Positions 7,798-16,185 of a stretch of DNA of 21,648 bases are shown here, one piece after another; the first letter of the stretch is position 1, and the number at the start of each line of letters is the position of its first letter. A model generated the notes under the pieces. The model was given only the letters and a program-made list of their open reading frames with translations. It ran no database searches and was not told the origin of the DNA. The position numbers and the translations under genes were made by a program. This stretch comes from an uncultured Roseburia sp. (GTDB taxonomy: Bacteria; Bacillota; Clostridia; Lachnospirales; Lachnospiraceae): the NCBI GenBank assembly GCA_900548205.1, contig URJS01000036.1, positions 1 to 21,648 on the forward strand, read 5' to 3'.

Positions 7798-7806
7798 TGT
7801 TATAAT
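7798..7806 (+). promoter_or_regulatory. Extended -10 promoter for trkA-trkH
   Basis: TGT-TATAAT (TATAAT at 7801-7806) is an extended -10 element. No good -35 box lies 17 bases upstream (CTCCAA). Transcription from about 7813 leaves a short 60-base leader, too short for a known potassium or c-di-AMP riboswitch. Confidence 0.55.
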
Positions 7807-7873
7807 GTCCGTAGCTATACAGCATGCATTGCAAATGCAAAATAAATTCATAACAAACAAGGAGTATTTGGCT

Positions 7874-9232
7874 ATGAATATTATCATTGTGGGCTGCGGA
7901 AAGGTCGGCTACACCCTCGTGGAGCAGTTAAGCAGCGAAGACCACAACATCGTCGTCATCGACGAAAAACCGGAAAAGGTCCAATATCTGACCGATCGGC
8001 TTGATGCCATGGGCATCGTAGGAAACGGCGTCAATTATAAAACCCTGATCGAAGCGGGCATTGCAACCGCGGATCTGCTCATCGCTGTGACCGGAGACGA
8101 TGAGAAAAATCTGCTTGCGTCCGTCATTGCGAAAAAAACCGGACACTGCCAGACCATTGCGCGCGTCCGTAATCCTATTTACAATAATGAAGTAGAATTT
8201 TTAAAAAAAGAACTTGGACTTGCAATGGTCATCAATCCCGAACTGGCGGCTGCGCAGGAAATCGCCCGTATTTTTCAGTTTCCCTCTGCCATCCGTGTAG
8301 ATTCCTTTGCCAAAGGACATGTAGAGCTTTTGCACTTTAAAATCACGGCAGCTTCTCCTCTTTTACATATGAGGCTTGCGTCCCTTCACCAGACACTGCA
8401 CAGCGCGGTGCTGGTCTGTACCGTTGTCCGGGACAAGGAGGTTTTTATCCCAAACGGCGATTTTGAATTTTTAGAAAATGACATTGTCGCTATTGTTGCC
8501 CAGCGGCAGAGTGCCATTGAATTTTTCCGCAAGATCGGCATTATGAAAAACAGGGTTGGCAACGCCCTGCTCGCGGGAGGCGGCAAGATTTCTTACTATC
8601 TCGCCAAAAGCCTCATTGCCTCTGAGATCAGGGTCACGATCGTTGAGATCGACTTCGCACGCTGCGAACATTTAAGTGAGCTGCTCCCAGAAGCTACTGT
8701 CATCTGCGGAGACGCCACCGACGAGGAGCTTTTGATCGAGGAGGGGCTTGAACAGGCACAGGGTTTTGCCGCTCTCACCGGGCTTGACGAGGAAAATATT
8801 TTGCTTTCTCTGTATGCCAACCAGATTTCCGGTGCAAAAACGGTCACAAAAATCAACCGTATCAGTTTTAATTCCGTTATCAATGAGCTAAACCTTGGCA
8901 GTATTATTTATCCGCGGATCATTACCTCCGACTATATTTTAAAGTATGTGCGCTCCACGAATAATTCCAGGAACAGCAATGTAGAAACGCTTTATAAGCT
9001 TGCCGGCGGAAAAGCAGAGGCACTGGAATTTCTCATCAAGGAGGATTCCGCCGTTGCAAATATCCCCCTGCAGAAGCTCCGTTTCCGCAGGAATACGTTG
9101 ATCGGCTGTATTTACCGGAACGGAAGGGTGATCCTTCCAACCGGACAGGATATGATGAAGGCGGGAGACTCGGTGCTGGTTGTGCTCTCAGGATACCGTG
9201 TTTCCGACATCAAAGAGATTTTGGAGGACTAG
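7874..9232 (+). CDS. trkA: Trk potassium uptake regulatory subunit TrkA
   Basis: This 452-aa peripheral membrane protein gates the TrkH channel in response to nucleotides. It has two RCK (Rossmann) units: MNIIIVGCGKVGYTLVEQL at residues 1-19, with acidic DEKPEK after the second strand, and NALLAGGGKISYYLAKSL near 233-250, each followed by a TrkA-C domain. I start at 7874 because AAGGAG lies nine bases upstream and the Rossmann motif begins at once. trkH begins six bases after the stop, so the two form an operon. Confidence 0.95.
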   Translation: MNIIIVGCGKVGYTLVEQLSSEDHNIVVIDEKPEKVQYLTDRLDAMGIVGNGVNYKTLIEAGIATADLLIAVTGDDEKNLLASVIAKKTGHCQTIARVRNPIYNNEVEFLKKELGLAMVINPELAAAQEIARIFQFPSAIRVDSFAKGHVELLHFKITAASPLLHMRLASLHQTLHSAVLVCTVVRDKEVFIPNGDFEFLENDIVAIVAQRQSAIEFFRKIGIMKNRVGNALLAGGGKISYYLAKSLIASEIRVTIVEIDFARCEHLSELLPEATVICGDATDEELLIEEGLEQAQGFAALTGLDEENILLSLYANQISGAKTVTKINRISFNSVINELNLGSIIYPRIITSDYILKYVRSTNNSRNSNVETLYKLAGGKAEALEFLIKEDSAVANIPLQKLRFRRNTLIGCIYRNGRVILPTGQDMMKAGDSVLVVLSGYRVSDIKEILED

Positions 9233-9238
9233 ACCACA

Positions 9239-10678
9239 ATGAATTATTCTATGGTATTTTATATTCTCGGTTATATCCTCAAATTTGAGAGCGCTTTTTT
9301 AATGCTCCCGGTTCTTGTCGGACTTATTTATGCGGAAAATGACGTTATCCCATATCTTCTGACTGCAGCACTTTGTCTGCTTCTTGGCATTGTGTTTACG
9401 CGAAGGAAGCCGGCGTCTCCCAGCCTTTATACACGCGAGGGCTTTGTCACCGTCGCGCTGAGCTGGATCGCAATGAGTATTTTTGGTGCACTTCCCTTCG
9501 TGTGGTCGGGCGATATTCCTTCTTATATCGATGCATTATTTGAGACAATTTCCGGCTTTACAACGACAGGGGCAAGCATACTCACCGATGTGGAGGCACT
9601 CTCACGCACTAATTTATTCTGGCGCAGTTTTACCCATTGGATTGGCGGTATGGGAGTCTTTGTTTTTATCATGGCGATCCTCCCTCTGATGGGCGGTTCA
9701 ACCATGAACCTTATGAAGGCAGAAAGCCCCGGTCCCTCCGTCAGCAAGCTTGTCCCTCATGTAAAGGACACTGCCAAAATCCTATATGGCATGTACCTCG
9801 GCATTACCGTCTGCGAGCTCGTTCTTCTCTGTATTTTCGGAATGCCGTTGTTTGACGCGCTCTGCACAACCTTTGGCACGGTCGGAACAGGAGGCTTTGG
9901 CATCAAAAATGACAGCTTTGCCGGATATTCGCCGACACTGCAGAACATCGTAACGATTTTTATGATTTTAAGCGGTATTAATTACACCTTTTATTTTTTG
10001 CTGCTCTCCAGAAAAATCAAGGATGCGTTTCGGATCGAGGAGGTACGATGGTATCTGCTTATCATCCTCGCCGCCGCAGGCGCAATCATTTATGATCTCC
10101 GCCATCTATATCCGACGATCGGGGAAGCCGCCCGCCATGCCTTTTTTCAGGTTGGCTCGATCATCACGACAACAGGCTTCGCCACTACGGACTTTGACCT
10201 ATGGCCCTCAATGTCCAAAACAATTTTGACAGTTCTGATGTTTATCGGCGCCTGCGCCGGAAGCACAGGCGGCGGTATGAAAGTTTCGCGCCTTGTTATT
10301 TTATTTAAGACGATCAAAAAAGAGCTTTCTCTTATCAGTCATCCGCGTGAGGTCCGCAAAATACGTATGGACGGTCATGTGGTAGCACACACTATTCTGC
10401 GCAGCACGAATGTTTTTCTGGTCATCTACTTTGTACTCCTGCTCGGCTCGACCCTGCTGATCAGTGTAGACGAATTTGACTTTACAACAAATTTTACCGC
10501 AGTCGCCTCAGCGCTAAACAACATCGGACCGGGCTTTAACCGTGTCGGACCGGCACAGAATTTTTCTATTTTTTCAGGGTTTTCAAAGCTTGTACTGATG
10601 TTTGATATGCTTGCCGGGCGTTTGGAGCTCTTCCCAATGATGGCGCTCTTGCTCCCTTCAACTTGGAAACGAAAATAG
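9239..10678 (+). CDS. trkH: Trk/Ktr-type potassium channel subunit TrkH
   Basis: This 479-aa integral membrane transporter has the normal family length. All four pore-loop signatures are visible: FTTTGAS (around residue 102), FGTVGTGGFG (around 216), ITTTGFATTDF (around 312) and NNIGPGFNRVGP (around 432). Each has the selectivity-filter glycine. It ends MLAGRLELFPMMALLLPS, as the family does. GGAGG overlapping the end of trkA serves as its ribosome binding site. It probably imports potassium together with TrkA. Confidence 0.95.
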   Translation: MNYSMVFYILGYILKFESAFLMLPVLVGLIYAENDVIPYLLTAALCLLLGIVFTRRKPASPSLYTREGFVTVALSWIAMSIFGALPFVWSGDIPSYIDALFETISGFTTTGASILTDVEALSRTNLFWRSFTHWIGGMGVFVFIMAILPLMGGSTMNLMKAESPGPSVSKLVPHVKDTAKILYGMYLGITVCELVLLCIFGMPLFDALCTTFGTVGTGGFGIKNDSFAGYSPTLQNIVTIFMILSGINYTFYFLLLSRKIKDAFRIEEVRWYLLIILAAAGAIIYDLRHLYPTIGEAARHAFFQVGSIITTTGFATTDFDLWPSMSKTILTVLMFIGACAGSTGGGMKVSRLVILFKTIKKELSLISHPREVRKIRMDGHVVAHTILRSTNVFLVIYFVLLLGSTLLISVDEFDFTTNFTAVASALNNIGPGFNRVGPAQNFSIFSGFSKLVLMFDMLAGRLELFPMMALLLPSTWKRK

Positions 10679-10695
10679 CAAAGAAAGGATTTTTT

Positions 10696-11553
10696 ATGTG
10701 GATTGCAAATAATTGGAAGGATTATGAAGTCATAGACTGCTCAAAAGGAGAAAAGCTGGAACGCTGGGGCGATTATCTCCTCGTGCGGCCCGATCCGCAG
10801 GTCATCTGGGACACACCAAAAACCCACAGGGGATGGCACAAAAAAAACGGACATTACCATCGCAGCGCAAAGGGCGGCGGCGAATGGGAATTTTTTGACC
10901 TGCCGGAGCAGTGGACAATTCACTATGGTACACTCACCTTTCACTTAAAACCGTTCAGTTTTAAACACACCGGGCTTTTCCCGGAACAGGCAGCCAACTG
11001 GGACTGGTTTTCCGAGAAAATCAGGCATGCAAAAAGACCCGTCAAGGTCTTAAATCTTTTTGCCTATACCGGCGGCGCTACGATCGCCGCAGCGGCGGCA
11101 GGCGCAAGCGTTACACATGTGGACGCTTCCAAGGGCATGGTTACATGGGCAAAAGAAAACGCCGTCTCCTCCGGTCTTAAAGCTGCGCCCATCCGCTGGA
11201 TCGTCGACGACTGTGTAAAATTCGTAGAGCGTGAGATCAGGCGCGGTAACCACTATGATGCTATTATTATGGACCCTCCCTCATATGGACGCGGTCCCAA
11301 GGGCGAGATTTGGAAAATCGAAGACGCGATCTATCCGTTAGTACAGCTGTGTGAACAGCTTCTGACCAGCGAGCCGCTTTTCTTTCTGATCAATTCGTAT
11401 ACTACAGGCCTGCAGCCCGCTGTACTAAGCTATATGATGCATACTATACTAAAAAAATATGGCGGAACGATTACCGCTGATGAGATCGGACTCCCCGTCT
11501 CCTCCAACGGACTTGTGCTCCCATGTGGAGCAAGCGGACGTTTTTCGTGCTAA
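10696..11553 (+). CDS. Class I SAM-dependent methyltransferase (RlmI/RlmK-like)
   Basis: This 285-aa cytosolic enzyme contains the SAM-binding motif I NLFAYTGGATIAAAAAGA (around residue 117), the acidic VDAS after strand 2, and the catalytic-type MDPPSYGRGP near 191. These place it with the 23S rRNA methyltransferases related to RlmI and the C-terminal half of RlmKL. No PUA domain is present. It likely methylates rRNA; the target base is unknown. The start at 10696 has AAAGGA six bases upstream; a longer frame begins inside trkH. It follows trkH by 17 bases. Its end, PCGASGRFSC, resembles the family's usual C-terminus. Confidence 0.8.
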   Translation: MWIANNWKDYEVIDCSKGEKLERWGDYLLVRPDPQVIWDTPKTHRGWHKKNGHYHRSAKGGGEWEFFDLPEQWTIHYGTLTFHLKPFSFKHTGLFPEQAANWDWFSEKIRHAKRPVKVLNLFAYTGGATIAAAAAGASVTHVDASKGMVTWAKENAVSSGLKAAPIRWIVDDCVKFVEREIRRGNHYDAIIMDPPSYGRGPKGEIWKIEDAIYPLVQLCEQLLTSEPLFFLINSYTTGLQPAVLSYMMHTILKKYGGTITADEIGLPVSSNGLVLPCGASGRFSC

Positions 11554-11583
11554 CGCTAACGCCAATGCAAAAACAAAAAACTT

Positions 11584-11592
11584 TGTTATAAT
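11584..11592 (+). promoter_or_regulatory. Orphan extended -10 element
   Basis: TGT-TATAAT (TATAAT at 11587-11592) points into the short region between the convergent methyltransferase and pyruvate kinase genes. No protein gene follows. It could start a short RNA reading through the repeat at 11675-11733, or be chance. Confidence 0.25.
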
Positions 11593-11674
11593 ATGCTTCA
11601 CACATTCCCGCGTTGTAATAAGCTGTAAAGGAAGTACACTTCTGCCGCGCATGCACATGATTGCAAGGCAATTT

Positions 11675-11733
11675 CCTATGTCAAACAACGAGCGACACGC
11701 TGTGCGAGCCACTCTTATGTTAAACAAAGAGCG
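11675..11733. repeat. Dispersed repeat, copy 1
   Basis: Bases 11684-11730 match 16982-17029 at about 41 of 48 positions, including the identical core CGAGCCACTCTTATGT. Within this copy a 20-base phrase also recurs with a 39-base period (11675-11694 and 11714-11733). It has no convincing coding content; it is likely a small non-autonomous repeat. Confidence 0.5.
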
Positions 11734-11767
11734 CTGCGAGGGTATCTTTACCGTCTCACAGCGCTCT
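11728..11767 (-). terminator. Terminator of corA-pyk, overlapping the pyk stop
   Basis: AGAGCGCTG/CAGCGCTCT (11728-11736 with 11759-11767), GAG/CTC and GGTA/TACC stack into a stem of about 16 bp with a 4-base loop. The minus-strand transcript then reads TTTGTTT. The pyruvate kinase stop codon (11748-11750) sits inside the hairpin, so ribosomes finishing pyk would disturb its folding. Confidence 0.65.
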
Positions 11768-12806
11768 CTGCCATATATGCCTCTGTTTCCCGCACAGTCT
11801 GCACAAGATAATGCATCGCTTCTACGGGATAGTTTCCTGCAGCCGTTTCTCCTGTCAGCATCACGGATGATGCCCCCTCTGTCACAGCGCAAAAAATATC
11901 GGACACCTCTGCCCTCGTCGGAATCTGCTTTGTTTCCATTGAAGCGAGCAGCTGCGTCACTACCATAAACGGCTTTCCCGCTCTCCTGCAACGCTCTGCC
12001 AGCCTTGCCTGCACAACAGGAAGCTTCCAAAGCGGCATGGAATTTCCTAAGTCTCCGCGTGCAATCACGATCTCATCGCAATACGCGAGCAGCTCGAGCA
12101 GGCTTTCCACGCCGTCCATATTTTCAATTTTTGCAAAAATACGAACATCTGCGGCATGCTCCCTCTCCAGCGCCTCCCTAAGACAACACAGATCCGACGC
12201 GTTTCTTACAAACGGCAGCATAACACCCGTAATCCCAAAGCGTCTTGCATCCCTGATATTGCGCAGATCGCAGTCGGTCAGCGTCGGCGCCTTCCAAGAA
12301 GTTCCAGGAAGTGCAAGGCTCTTTCTGCTCCGCAGACATCCGCCACGAACGACAGTGCAGCTCACCGCACCGCCTTCTCCCTCCGCCGGCGTTTCCTCCA
12401 CCATAAGCAAAAGCTGTCCGTCATCCAGCAAAAGCTCCTGTCCCCGCGTCAGGTGCGGCAGAATGGATCCGGGGACCGGAATGATTTCCTCTCCCGCTGC
12501 ACCCTCTCCCACAGCCTCTGCCAGTATGACCTTCTCCCCCTCCGAAAGCTTCCTTGGCTCACGAAGCGTTCCAATCCGAAGTTCCGGTCCCTGCAGATCC
12601 ATGATTATCTCAACACCTTTTGTCCCTGCCTCTCCGCTTTGGCTCTCATACGCATGATGGATATTTTCAATCCAACCGGCAGCATCCGCAAGACTCGTGT
12701 GCGATAAATTAAGACGCACTCCCGTCATGCCCTCCGCAAACAACCGGCGAAGCGTCTCCACCGACCGGCATGCCGGTCCAATCGTTCCATAAATTTTCGT
12801 CCTCAT
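11748..12806 (-). CDS. Pyruvate kinase-like protein, short form
   Basis: This 352-aa protein matches the pyruvate kinase barrel plus B domain. It has GVRLNLSHTS (around residue 28; phosphoenolpyruvate/K+ site arginine and asparagine), MDLQGPELRIG, the catalytic lysine in FAKIEN (around 220), ARGDLG, TRAEVSDI and TGETAAGNYP (metal and substrate sites). Normal enzymes run 470-585 aa; here the chain stops right after the barrel, so the allosteric C-terminal domain is absent. The end is not ragged: a terminator follows. It may be an unregulated kinase or a diverged paralogue. It starts 9 bases after the corA stop, so the two are one operon. Confidence 0.8.
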   Translation of the reverse strand: MRTKIYGTIGPACRSVETLRRLFAEGMTGVRLNLSHTSLADAAGWIENIHHAYESQSGEAGTKGVEIIMDLQGPELRIGTLREPRKLSEGEKVILAEAVGEGAAGEEIIPVPGSILPHLTRGQELLLDDGQLLLMVEETPAEGEGGAVSCTVVRGGCLRSRKSLALPGTSWKAPTLTDCDLRNIRDARRFGITGVMLPFVRNASDLCCLREALEREHAADVRIFAKIENMDGVESLLELLAYCDEIVIARGDLGNSMPLWKLPVVQARLAERCRRAGKPFMVVTQLLASMETKQIPTRAEVSDIFCAVTEGASSVMLTGETAAGNYPVEAMHYLVQTVRETEAYMAESAVRR

Positions 12807-12815
12807 AGCCTCTCC

Positions 12816-13757
12816 CTAAAGCATTCTCTTTTTATATAAAAACAAAAGGGTCAGAATGCAGATCAAGAGCGTCAGGACACAGATGATCAAAAATCCGTGA
12901 GGCGTATCAGAAAACGGCATCCACTTTTCCTCCACATTCATACCATACATCCCGGAGATTACCGTAGGGATCGCCATGACGATCGTGATAGAGGTCAAAT
13001 ACTTCATGACATTATTCAGACGGTTATCAATGACTGACGACATAAGCTCTCTTGTACCATTGATAATATCTCTGTAAATAGTTGTCATCTCTATCGCCTG
13101 ACGGTTCTCAACGATAACGTCTCCCAAAAGCTCCTTATCCTCTGGATACTGCTCCAGCCTCTTATAGCGTGTCAGACGGTCCAGCACAACACCGTTTGCC
13201 CGCAGCGAGGTCGCAAAATAAACAAGCGTTGATTCCAGCTCATGCAGATCGATCAAATCCGCATCCTCTGTATGCTCTCCGATCCGCTCCTCGATCTCAG
13301 TTCTCCGTTTATCAATGATGCGCAGATTCGCCTGATAAATTGTCGCCGTTCCGTAAAGAATCTGATATACAAAACGCAGCCGCTTCTTTGTACTAAACTC
13401 CTTCACCCGGTTTGTCACAAAGTTTTTAAGCACCGGCGTGTCCTCCGTACATATCGTAACGATCACATCCTGTGCGAGTATGATCCCAAGCGGAATTGTC
13501 GTATAGGACTGCTTCTCATGGCGAATCTCTGTTGTCGGAATATCCACAAGAATCAGTGTATAGCCGTCCTGCAGCTCAATACGCGAGCTTTCCTCCGGGT
13601 CGAGCGCCGCCTTGATGTCCTCAATATCTACATTGAGCGCCTGAGCAATTTTCTCACATTCCTCCTGCGCCGGACTTGTAAGCTGCACCCACACGCCGTC
13701 CCCGATCCGCTCCTCCTCATATAAAATCTGATTATCTGTTCTAAAGTATTTTAACAT
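12816..13757 (-). CDS. corA: CorA family magnesium/divalent cation transporter
   Basis: This 313-aa transporter has the usual plan: a large cytosolic alpha/beta domain, a long helix, and two C-terminal membrane segments (about residues 254-273 and 288-306). The signature GMYGMN lies between them and the end is basic (YKKRML). It carries Mg2+ or related divalent ions as a pentamer. I start at 13757 because GAGGTGA lies five bases upstream; a GTG three codons earlier is possible. It is the first gene of corA-pyk. Confidence 0.92.
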   Translation of the reverse strand: MLKYFRTDNQILYEEERIGDGVWVQLTSPAQEECEKIAQALNVDIEDIKAALDPEESSRIELQDGYTLILVDIPTTEIRHEKQSYTTIPLGIILAQDVIVTICTEDTPVLKNFVTNRVKEFSTKKRLRFVYQILYGTATIYQANLRIIDKRRTEIEERIGEHTEDADLIDLHELESTLVYFATSLRANGVVLDRLTRYKRLEQYPEDKELLGDVIVENRQAIEMTTIYRDIINGTRELMSSVIDNRLNNVMKYLTSITIVMAIPTVISGMYGMNVEEKWMPFSDTPHGFLIICVLTLLICILTLLFLYKKRML

Positions 13758-13815
13758 GGCACTCACCTCATCTTCTCTTAGCCTCTGTCATAAATAATCT
13801 GATATGCATGGAGAC

Positions 13816-13956
13816 TCAGCTTTTTTCCAAATTTAATGCCCGCCGTTCCTCCAGATCCTTTGATTCTGCATCAAACATCGCCGTCGTATTTAAAATCGCA
13901 GCACTATAAATATTCATCAGCTCCGAAATATCCGCTTCTGTTGCTGTCCGAATCAT
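13816..13956 (-). pseudogene. N-terminal remnant of a GNAT acetyltransferase
   Basis: A 46-codon frame starts MIRTATEADISELMNIYSAA and continues TTAMFDAESKDLEERRA. This is the beginning of phosphinothricin/aminoacyl-type GNAT N-acetyltransferases, normally about 165-180 aa. It then runs into a stop; the acetyl-CoA-binding core is missing. GGAGAG lies properly upstream of the ATG, so the fragment could still be translated. A second frame near 13780-13830 continues for about 18 codons and may be the far end of the deletion. Confidence 0.65.
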
Positions 13957-14000
13957 ATTTATTCTCTCCTGCATAAAATTGTGCGAAATAAACCTCTGCT

Positions 14001-14044
14001 AAAAAAGAAAAGCCTTCAGCAACCGACCGCTTTGGCTTTTTCTT
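14001..14044 (-). terminator. Intrinsic terminator ahead of the GNAT remnant
   Basis: AAGAAAAGCC (14005-14014) and GGCTTTTTCTT (14034-14044) form a stem with an inner AGC/GCT, followed on the minus strand by TTTTTT (14001-14006). It would stop readthrough from pyrF-perM. A T-rich arm also follows on the plus strand, so it may act both ways. Confidence 0.6.
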
Positions 14045-14045
14045 C

Positions 14046-14054
14046 ATTATAACA
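14046..14054 (-). promoter_or_regulatory. Extended -10 element upstream of the GNAT remnant and corA
   Basis: Minus-strand TGT-TATAAT (TATAAT at 14046-14051) is a good extended -10 box without a clear -35. Its start would fall at the edge of the terminator hairpin at 14001-14044, so transcripts may be cut short. It is the only promoter-like site I see before corA. The rest of 14055-14228 holds no gene. Confidence 0.35.
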
Positions 14055-14228
14055 CAGTTCGGGATGCCCCGCCACCCAACTTTAGAATTTTCTTACACCA
14101 TATTAAGACATTCTTTCGATTCCCGTCAAGATTCTGACACATTTTTCCTTTATCATAGGTAACATCAAACAAGGAGCTGTTGAGTTTCGATCTTCATTGG
14201 GGTTCTGTCAGTTCCGACAAACAATTAT

Positions 14229-14248
14229 CCCGCGGCAGATGCCGCGGG
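14229..14248. terminator. Strong GC hairpin at the end of the PerM gene
   Basis: CCCGCGGCA and TGCCGCGGG pair perfectly (9 bp, 2-base loop). The T-rich tail (TTTTCTG) lies on the plus strand, while the neighbouring gene is on the minus strand, where the tail is only GATAATTG. It probably ends the pyrF-perM transcript or protects its 3' end. Confidence 0.6.
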
Positions 14249-14263
14249 TTTTCTGATTTCTGA

Positions 14264-15421
14264 TTAATTTTGCGGCTTCTGCCATTTCTCCCGCGGCACG
14301 CTCCGCTCCGCCAGACGCTTCTTAACAAACGTACGGAACAGGGCATAGAGCACAGAGCACAGTGGAATAAAAAACAGGATTCCTGCAATGCCGAATAATT
14401 TTCCTCCGATCGTCACCGCCACAAGCACCCATATCGAGGGCAGCCCGATCGAGCCTCCGACCACATGCGGATAGATGAGATTTCCCTCCACCTGCTGCAG
14501 CACCAAAAACAGAATCAAAAACCACACAGCCTGCATCGGGTTTACCATCGCGATCAAAAACATACCAAGCTCTCAGCCGATAAACGCGCCAAAAATCGGG
14601 ATGAGCGCGGTGATTGCAATGACGATTCCTGTCATCATCGCATAGGGCATTCTAAAAATTGACATTGCAATGAAAAACATGGTTCCCAAAATCACTGCCT
14701 CCATGCACTGACCGGATAAAAAGCTTGAAAAAATCTGATTGGAAAGCTTCGCAATCTCAAGTGTTTTCTCTGTAAAACGCCTCGAAAAGAGGGCATACAG
14801 TACCTGCCTTACCTGCCCTGCCAGCTTTTCCTTCTGGAACAATACATAAATCGAAAATGTAAAGCTGATGATAAAGGTTGTCACGCCGCTCACCACGCCG
14901 CTGAAAAGTCCCATGCCCGAGCTGACTACGCCGGAGGCGATTCCCTGCACCACCTTAACTGCCGACGCAGAAATCGCCGACCAGTCAATATTAAGCTCCT
15001 CGATCGCAGGCGCCAACGCCGGCCATTGCTCCGGCAGCTCCGCCAGCCACCGCTGCGCCCGCCGGAAGGCAACCGGAATCTGTTCCATCAGCATCGAAGC
15101 CGTATTTCCAAGCTCCGGTGCAATCACCATCGACGCCAGCATAAATATGCCAAGCACGCACAGCAGGGTTAAGAGATAGGCAAGCGGTCTGCGAAGCTTC
15201 TCTCCCTTTTGATTTTTTACAAACAAATGCTTTTCGATCTTTTTCATCGGAACATTCAGGATGAATGCGATGATACCTCCGATCACAAACGGCATAACGA
15301 TCCCAAGTGCAAACCGGAATACGGCGATCACAATATCCAAATGCTCAATTCCACAATACAGCAAAATTGCAAAGGCAATGATCTGCATCAAATGCTTTTT
15401 TGTTTCTCTTGATATTTCCAT
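14264..15421 (-). pseudogene. PerM/AI-2E family transporter with an in-frame TGA
   Basis: Read through, the frame has 386 codons and matches the AI-2E exporter/PerM family: several N-terminal membrane segments, a central soluble part (about residues 95-150), then FLSGQCMEAVILG, IPIFGAFIG, VLQQVEGNLIYPHVVG and SIGLPSIWVLVAVTIGGKL. One TGA at 14573-14575 cuts it after FIG, and the frame resumes unchanged as ELGMFLIAMVNPM. There is no shift, only a nonsense codon, possibly from TGC or TGG. It may be a true null, a sequencing error, or read through at low level. The start lies four bases after the pyrF stop with only a weak binding site, implying coupling. Confidence 0.8.
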
Positions 15422-15425
15422 ATAT

Positions 15426-16124
15426 TTAACCTACAAATTCTTCTACACATCTGCGGTATGCGGCTACCGGGTCCTGTGCCTGTGTGATGGGTCTTCCGAC
15501 AACAATATAATCTGAGCCAAGCTCTCTTGCCCTTGCCGGTGTTGTGACACGCTTTTGATCCCCCACGTCACCATCGGCAAACCGCACGCCTGGTGTAATC
15601 GTCAGGAATCGTTCTCCGCAGAGCTTATGCACGGCCCCTGCCTCCAGCGGAGAACATACCACGCCGTCCAGCCCCGCCTCCATTGTATTTTTCGCATAAT
15701 GCATGACCGTCTCCTCCATCGGATGACTGATGAAAAGCTCCTTCTGCATCGTCTCCTCCGCAGTGGAGGTAAGCTGCGTCACCGCGATCAACAGCGGTCT
15801 TGTTCCATCCGCTCTCGTAAGCCCCTCAATCGCCGCCTCCATCATCGCCTTTGTTCCTGCTGCATGTACATTGCACAGATCAACGTCCAGACCGGAGAGC
15901 ACCGACATTGCCTTCTTCACCGTATTGGGAATATCATGAAGCTTTAGATCAAGAAAAATCTTATGCCCCATGTCCTTGACCGTGCGCACGATCTGCGGCC
16001 CCTCCGCATAGAAAAGCTCCATTCCGATCTTAACAAACGGCTTCTCCTCCTTAAATTTCTCTAAAAAAGCGATGACCTCCTCCTTGCTGTTAAAGTCACA
16101 AGCAATGATAACATCCTTTCCCAT
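15426..16124 (-). CDS. pyrF: Orotidine 5'-phosphate decarboxylase
   Basis: This 232-aa cytosolic enzyme makes UMP, the last step of pyrimidine synthesis. The catalytic FLDLKLHDIP (D-x-K-x-x-x-D tetrad half) is at about residue 57, preceded by VKIGMELF, and phosphate-binding ITPGVR and VVGRPIT lie near the end. The length fits the short bacterial class. GGGAGGATGCT precedes the ATG and a strong promoter lies just upstream. No other pyr genes are nearby; the PerM gene follows directly. Confidence 0.96.
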   Translation of the reverse strand: MGKDVIIACDFNSKEEVIAFLEKFKEEKPFVKIGMELFYAEGPQIVRTVKDMGHKIFLDLKLHDIPNTVKKAMSVLSGLDVDLCNVHAAGTKAMMEAAIEGLTRADGTRPLLIAVTQLTSTAEETMQKELFISHPMEETVMHYAKNTMEAGLDGVVCSPLEAGAVHKLCGERFLTITPGVRFADGDVGDQKRVTTPARARELGSDYIVVGRPITQAQDPVAAYRRCVEEFVG

Positions 16125-16156
16125 AGCATCCTCCCTTACCGTAAATTCTGATAGCC

Positions 16157-16185
16157 ATTATACACACAGTCGTAATGTTTTGCAA
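16157..16185 (-). promoter_or_regulatory. pyrF promoter
   Basis: Minus-strand TTGCAA (16180-16185), 17 bases, TATAAT (16157-16162), about 33 bases before the pyrF ATG. The leader is too short for a PyrR attenuator. Confidence 0.8.

Noticed and set aside
7807..7873. Riboswitch controlling trkA-trkH
   Set aside because: The leader after the likely start site is only about 60 bases and shows none of the long conserved pairing of a ydaO-type element.
12037..12657. Plus-strand frame opposite pyruvate kinase
   Set aside because: Serine- and arginine-rich antisense shadow of a gene with clear catalytic motifs.
14573..14575. TGA in the PerM-like gene as selenocysteine or a recoded tryptophan
   Set aside because: No SECIS-like hairpin is apparent just downstream, the family is not a selenoprotein family, and no other gene in the window uses TGA as sense.
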